DNA of 7,681 bases, from positions 1 to 7,681 of the forward strand of contig CALHZD010000059.1 of NCBI GenBank assembly GCA_938040985.1, given 5' to 3'. This stretch comes from an uncultured Propionivibrio sp. GTDB lineage: Bacteria; Pseudomonadota; Gammaproteobacteria; Burkholderiales; Rhodocyclaceae. The position numbers and the translations under genes are program-made. Under the pieces are notes generated by a model. That model was not told the DNA's origin and did no database searches. It worked only from the letters and a program-made list of their open reading frames with translations. Positions 6,588-7,681 of the stretch are shown one piece after another. The first letter of the stretch is position 1, and each line of letters starts with the position of its first letter.

Positions 6588-6780
6588 GAAACCCGCGTGG
6601 AATGGGCATCTCCGAAGGCGCATACTGAAACCCTTAAAAACAGGACGCCTCCGGGCAGGCGCCCGGAGGTCCTTTATTTACGGGCATCTCCGGGCGCCTT
6701 GCCCGCCAGCCCTTTATTGATAAGGGTCTCAGAGGTTCATGTCTGGAAGTCCTTTATCCACGCGGGTTTCGCAGCGCCCT
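6588..6780. repeat. ~40-nt tandem repeat, cluster 1 (about 5 units)
   Basis: Units start near 6588, 6627, 6666, 6706 and 6746; the last is cut short at about 6780. The core is CCTTTAT, a few nt, CGGG plus a TTTCCGAGG-like stretch, then TGCCCGG. Exact CCTTTAT copies at 6671, 6711 and 6751 are spaced by precisely 40 nt. Units 1 and 2 carry ACCC or CCCTTAA at the equivalent place. Unlike clusters 2 and 3, this one is not followed by the inverted-repeat module but by A-rich DNA. Confidence 0.85.
6648..6680 (+). terminator. Strong intrinsic-terminator-like hairpin after the YbhB-like gene
   Basis: CCTCCGGGC (6648-6656) and GCCCGGAGG (6661-6669) form a perfect 9-bp GC-rich stem with an AGGC loop, followed on the plus strand by TCCTTTATTTA. 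It lies about 100 nt after the stop of the YbhB-like gene and is a good candidate end for the murJ transcript. It is built from the junction of repeat units 2 and 3 of cluster 1, so the repeat supplies the terminator. The tail is interrupted by C and A residues, which lowers confidence somewhat. Confidence 0.6.
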
Positions 6781-7019
6781 AAAAGCCCCTCACCCTGTGC
6801 GAGAGGGATTTGGTGATAGAGTAAAAAGATAAAAAGAACGTCAAGGGCACAAAGAAACGCCCAAGGCAATATCAAATCCCATCTGAAATAACAGAAGCCA
6901 AACCTTCGGCTTGTCGCCTTTTCCGCCCCTCCGGAGCATCTCTACACAGGGGGAGAATTAAAAAACCCATCGACTGCCAACGCTACCGCTACGTTATCCT
7001 TTTCCCAAAGGGAGCACTG

Positions 7020-7212
7020 AGCTCCTTGATTTACGTGCATCTCCAAATGAGTACCTTGAAACCCTTATAAACAGGGTATCTCAGAGAGGTGTACCCTGAA
7101 GTCCTTTATTCATAAGGGTTTCAGAGGTGTCTGCCCGGAGCGCCTTTATCCACACGGGTTCCCGATGGGGTGCCGGGGAATGCCCTATTCACGCGTGTTT
7201 CCGAGGAGTGCC
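7020..7212. repeat. ~40-nt tandem repeat, cluster 2 (about 5 units)
   Basis: Anchor sites are CCTTGAT at 7024, CCCTTAT at 7062, CCTTTAT at 7103 and 7143, and CCCTATT at 7183, giving spacings of 38, 41, 40 and 40 nt. The first unit is the most degenerate. Several units contain inverted arms, such as ACCCT/AGGGT at 7061-7077 and TTCCC/GGGAA at 7159-7180. The last unit runs directly into the first copy of the inverted-repeat module. Confidence 0.88.
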
Positions 7213-7289
7213 CCGAAAGCTTAATAGCAGCTCAACTTTGCCAAAAGACAAAGCGGCGAGCCGAAAACAATACGAGTCGTACGGCAAGG
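7213..7289. repeat. Inverted-repeat module, copy 1
   Basis: This copy runs from CCGAAAGC to ACGGCAAGG and matches 7604-7681 closely. It contains a small stem CTTTG/CAAAG (7236-7240, 7249-7253), a CGGCGAGCCG hairpin (7254-7263) and TACGA-G-TCGTA (7271-7281). Its TTTGCCAAA (7237-7245) is matched by an inverted TTTGGCAAA at 7314-7322, so the folded unit may extend to about 7322. GGCGAGCC occurs twice as a direct repeat (7255-7262, 7288-7295). It could be a small non-autonomous element or a structured RNA; the sequence does not decide. Confidence 0.8.
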
Positions 7290-7323
7290 CGAGCCAACGC
7301 AGCAACACCGTAGTTTGGCAAAA

Positions 7324-7338
7324 GAAGAGGCTATCTTC
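7324..7338. repeat. Small hairpin GAAGA/TCTTC
   Basis: GAAGA (7324-7328) and TCTTC (7334-7338) are perfect inverted copies with a 5-nt loop, directly after the right arm of the module 1 inverted repeat. It may be part of the same folded unit or incidental. Confidence 0.35.
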
Positions 7339-7352
7339 GGTTTATGTTTTTT

Positions 7353-7432
7353 GATGCTCTGATCCCCACGTATTTAAAGGGCTTCAGGGAATTTTATGTT
7401 TTCTGGTTTATTTGCGTAGCTTTCAGAGCATC
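7353..7432. repeat. 10-bp perfect inverted repeat bounding 80 nt
   Basis: GATGCTCTGA (7353-7362) and TCAGAGCATC (7423-7432) are perfect inverted copies. They enclose 60 nt of A/T-rich sequence, unlike the GC-rich repeats on both sides. A 10-nt direct repeat, TTTATGTTTT, occurs at 7341-7350 outside the left arm and at 7393-7402 inside. The unit could be a miniature mobile-element remnant or a stem-loop RNA; there is no open frame inside. Confidence 0.6.
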
Positions 7433-7447
7433 TTCTTTTTGCCTGCT

Positions 7448-7603
7448 GAGATGCCCTGTCTAAGCGGGTTCCAGAGGTACCTACCCGGAACTCCTTTATC
7501 CATGCGTGTTCCCGGGTGGCTGCCCGCAAACCCCCTATCTACGGGGGATTCAGATGGGGCACTGGGGGAATTCCCTATTTACGCGGGTTTCCGAGGAGGT
7601 GCT
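7448..7603. repeat. ~40-nt tandem repeat, cluster 3 (about 4 units)
   Basis: Anchors are CCCTGTC near 7454, CCTTTAT at 7493, CCCTATC at 7533 and CCCTATT at 7573, spaced by 39, 40 and 40 nt. Inverted arms include CCCCC/GGGGG at 7531-7547, CGGG/CCCG near 7513-7526 and the 10-bp palindrome GGGAATTCCC at 7566-7575. The last three units align with cluster 2 at a constant offset of 390 nt, and the cluster again ends in the inverted-repeat module. Confidence 0.87.
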
Positions 7604-7681
7604 CCGAAAGCGCAAATAGCGGCTCAACTTTGCCAAAAGACAAGGCGGCGAGCCGCTGACAGTACGAGTAGTACGGCAAGG
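7604..7681. repeat. Inverted-repeat module, copy 2 (cut by window end)
   Basis: This second copy of the 7213-7289 module starts at CCGAAAGC and reaches ACGGCAAGG at the last base of the window. Its outer arms GCGGCTC (7619-7625) and GAGCCGC (7650-7656) pair perfectly over 7 bp. The inner stem is CTTTG (7628-7632) with CAAGG (7641-7645), which keeps pairing in RNA through a G-U wobble. The TACGA/TCGTA hairpin of copy 1 is altered here to TACGAGTAGTA. By analogy with copy 1, the unit should continue past the window. Confidence 0.8.

Larger units (their letters stand above)
6549..7681. other. Long gene-poor repeat region
   Basis: No convincing protein gene is visible in this stretch of over 1.1 kb. 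It holds three clusters of a ~40-nt degenerate repeat (6588-6780, 7020-7212, 7448-7603), two copies of a ~77-nt inverted-repeat module (7213-7289, 7604-7681) and two unrelated spacers (6781-7019, 7290-7447). The first spacer is A-rich in its left half (TAAAAAGATAAAAAGA near 6822-6837) and has small stems: CCCTC/GAGGG at 6787-6807, AAGCC/GGCTT at 6895-6912 and the palindrome CTCCGGAG at 6929-6936. Two small open frames (68 and 75 codons) run through the repeats, but the ~40-nt period is not a multiple of three and they look accidental. Confidence 0.8.

Noticed and set aside
6576..6782. 68-codon plus-strand ORF as a real gene
   Set aside because: Apart from a good ribosome site and the first few codons it is made of the ~40-nt repeats, whose period is not a multiple of three; it resembles no protein I know. 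The start site is reported as a finding instead.
6787..6807. CCCTC/GAGGG stem as a terminator
   Set aside because: The stem is only 5 bp with an 11-nt loop and no T-tract follows.
7127..7354. 75-codon plus-strand ORF as a real gene
   Set aside because: It runs through repeat units, the inverted-repeat module and the spacer, with no Shine-Dalgarno and no recognisable protein sequence.
6588..7603. CRISPR array
   Set aside because: The full ~40-nt unit is related between copies; there are no conserved repeats separated by unique spacers, and no cas gene is in the window.

Overview
The window looks like a betaproteobacterial chromosome segment, Rhodocyclales/Nitrosomonadales-like. This rests on the protein character, the moderately high G+C of the genes, and the rpsT/murJ/arg clustering as I know it from that group. 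It is an inference; no search was run.

Left part, minus strand: an arginine biosynthesis operon read from right to left, argD (acetylornithine aminotransferase), argF (ornithine carbamoyltransferase), argG (argininosuccinate synthase). These cover the aminotransferase step to N-acetylornithine and the two steps from ornithine to argininosuccinate. argD and argF are nearly contiguous; argG follows after about 98 nt. All three show a GGAG Shine-Dalgarno that favours an ATG two codons inside the longest ORF.

Middle: about 320 nt between argD and rpsT hold the rpsT terminator, two further minus-strand hairpins each followed by a T-rich tail, a possible promoter, and an Arg-rich 35-codon leader ORF whose stop overlaps the preferred argD start (TGATG). 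Next comes rpsT (ribosomal protein S20, minus). A divergent intergenic region then leads to plus-strand murJ (lipid II flippase) and a PEBP/YbhB-family protein, probably cotranscribed.

Right part, about 6549 to the window end: over 1.1 kb with no convincing gene. It holds three clusters of a degenerate ~40-nt repeat (about 14 units). The second and third clusters each run into the same ~77-nt module rich in inverted repeats, giving a higher-order repeat of about 391 nt that appears to continue past the window. One cluster-1 unit junction forms a strong intrinsic-terminator-like hairpin behind the murJ-ybhB-like transcript. This repeat region and the argD leader are the two parts most worth a second look.
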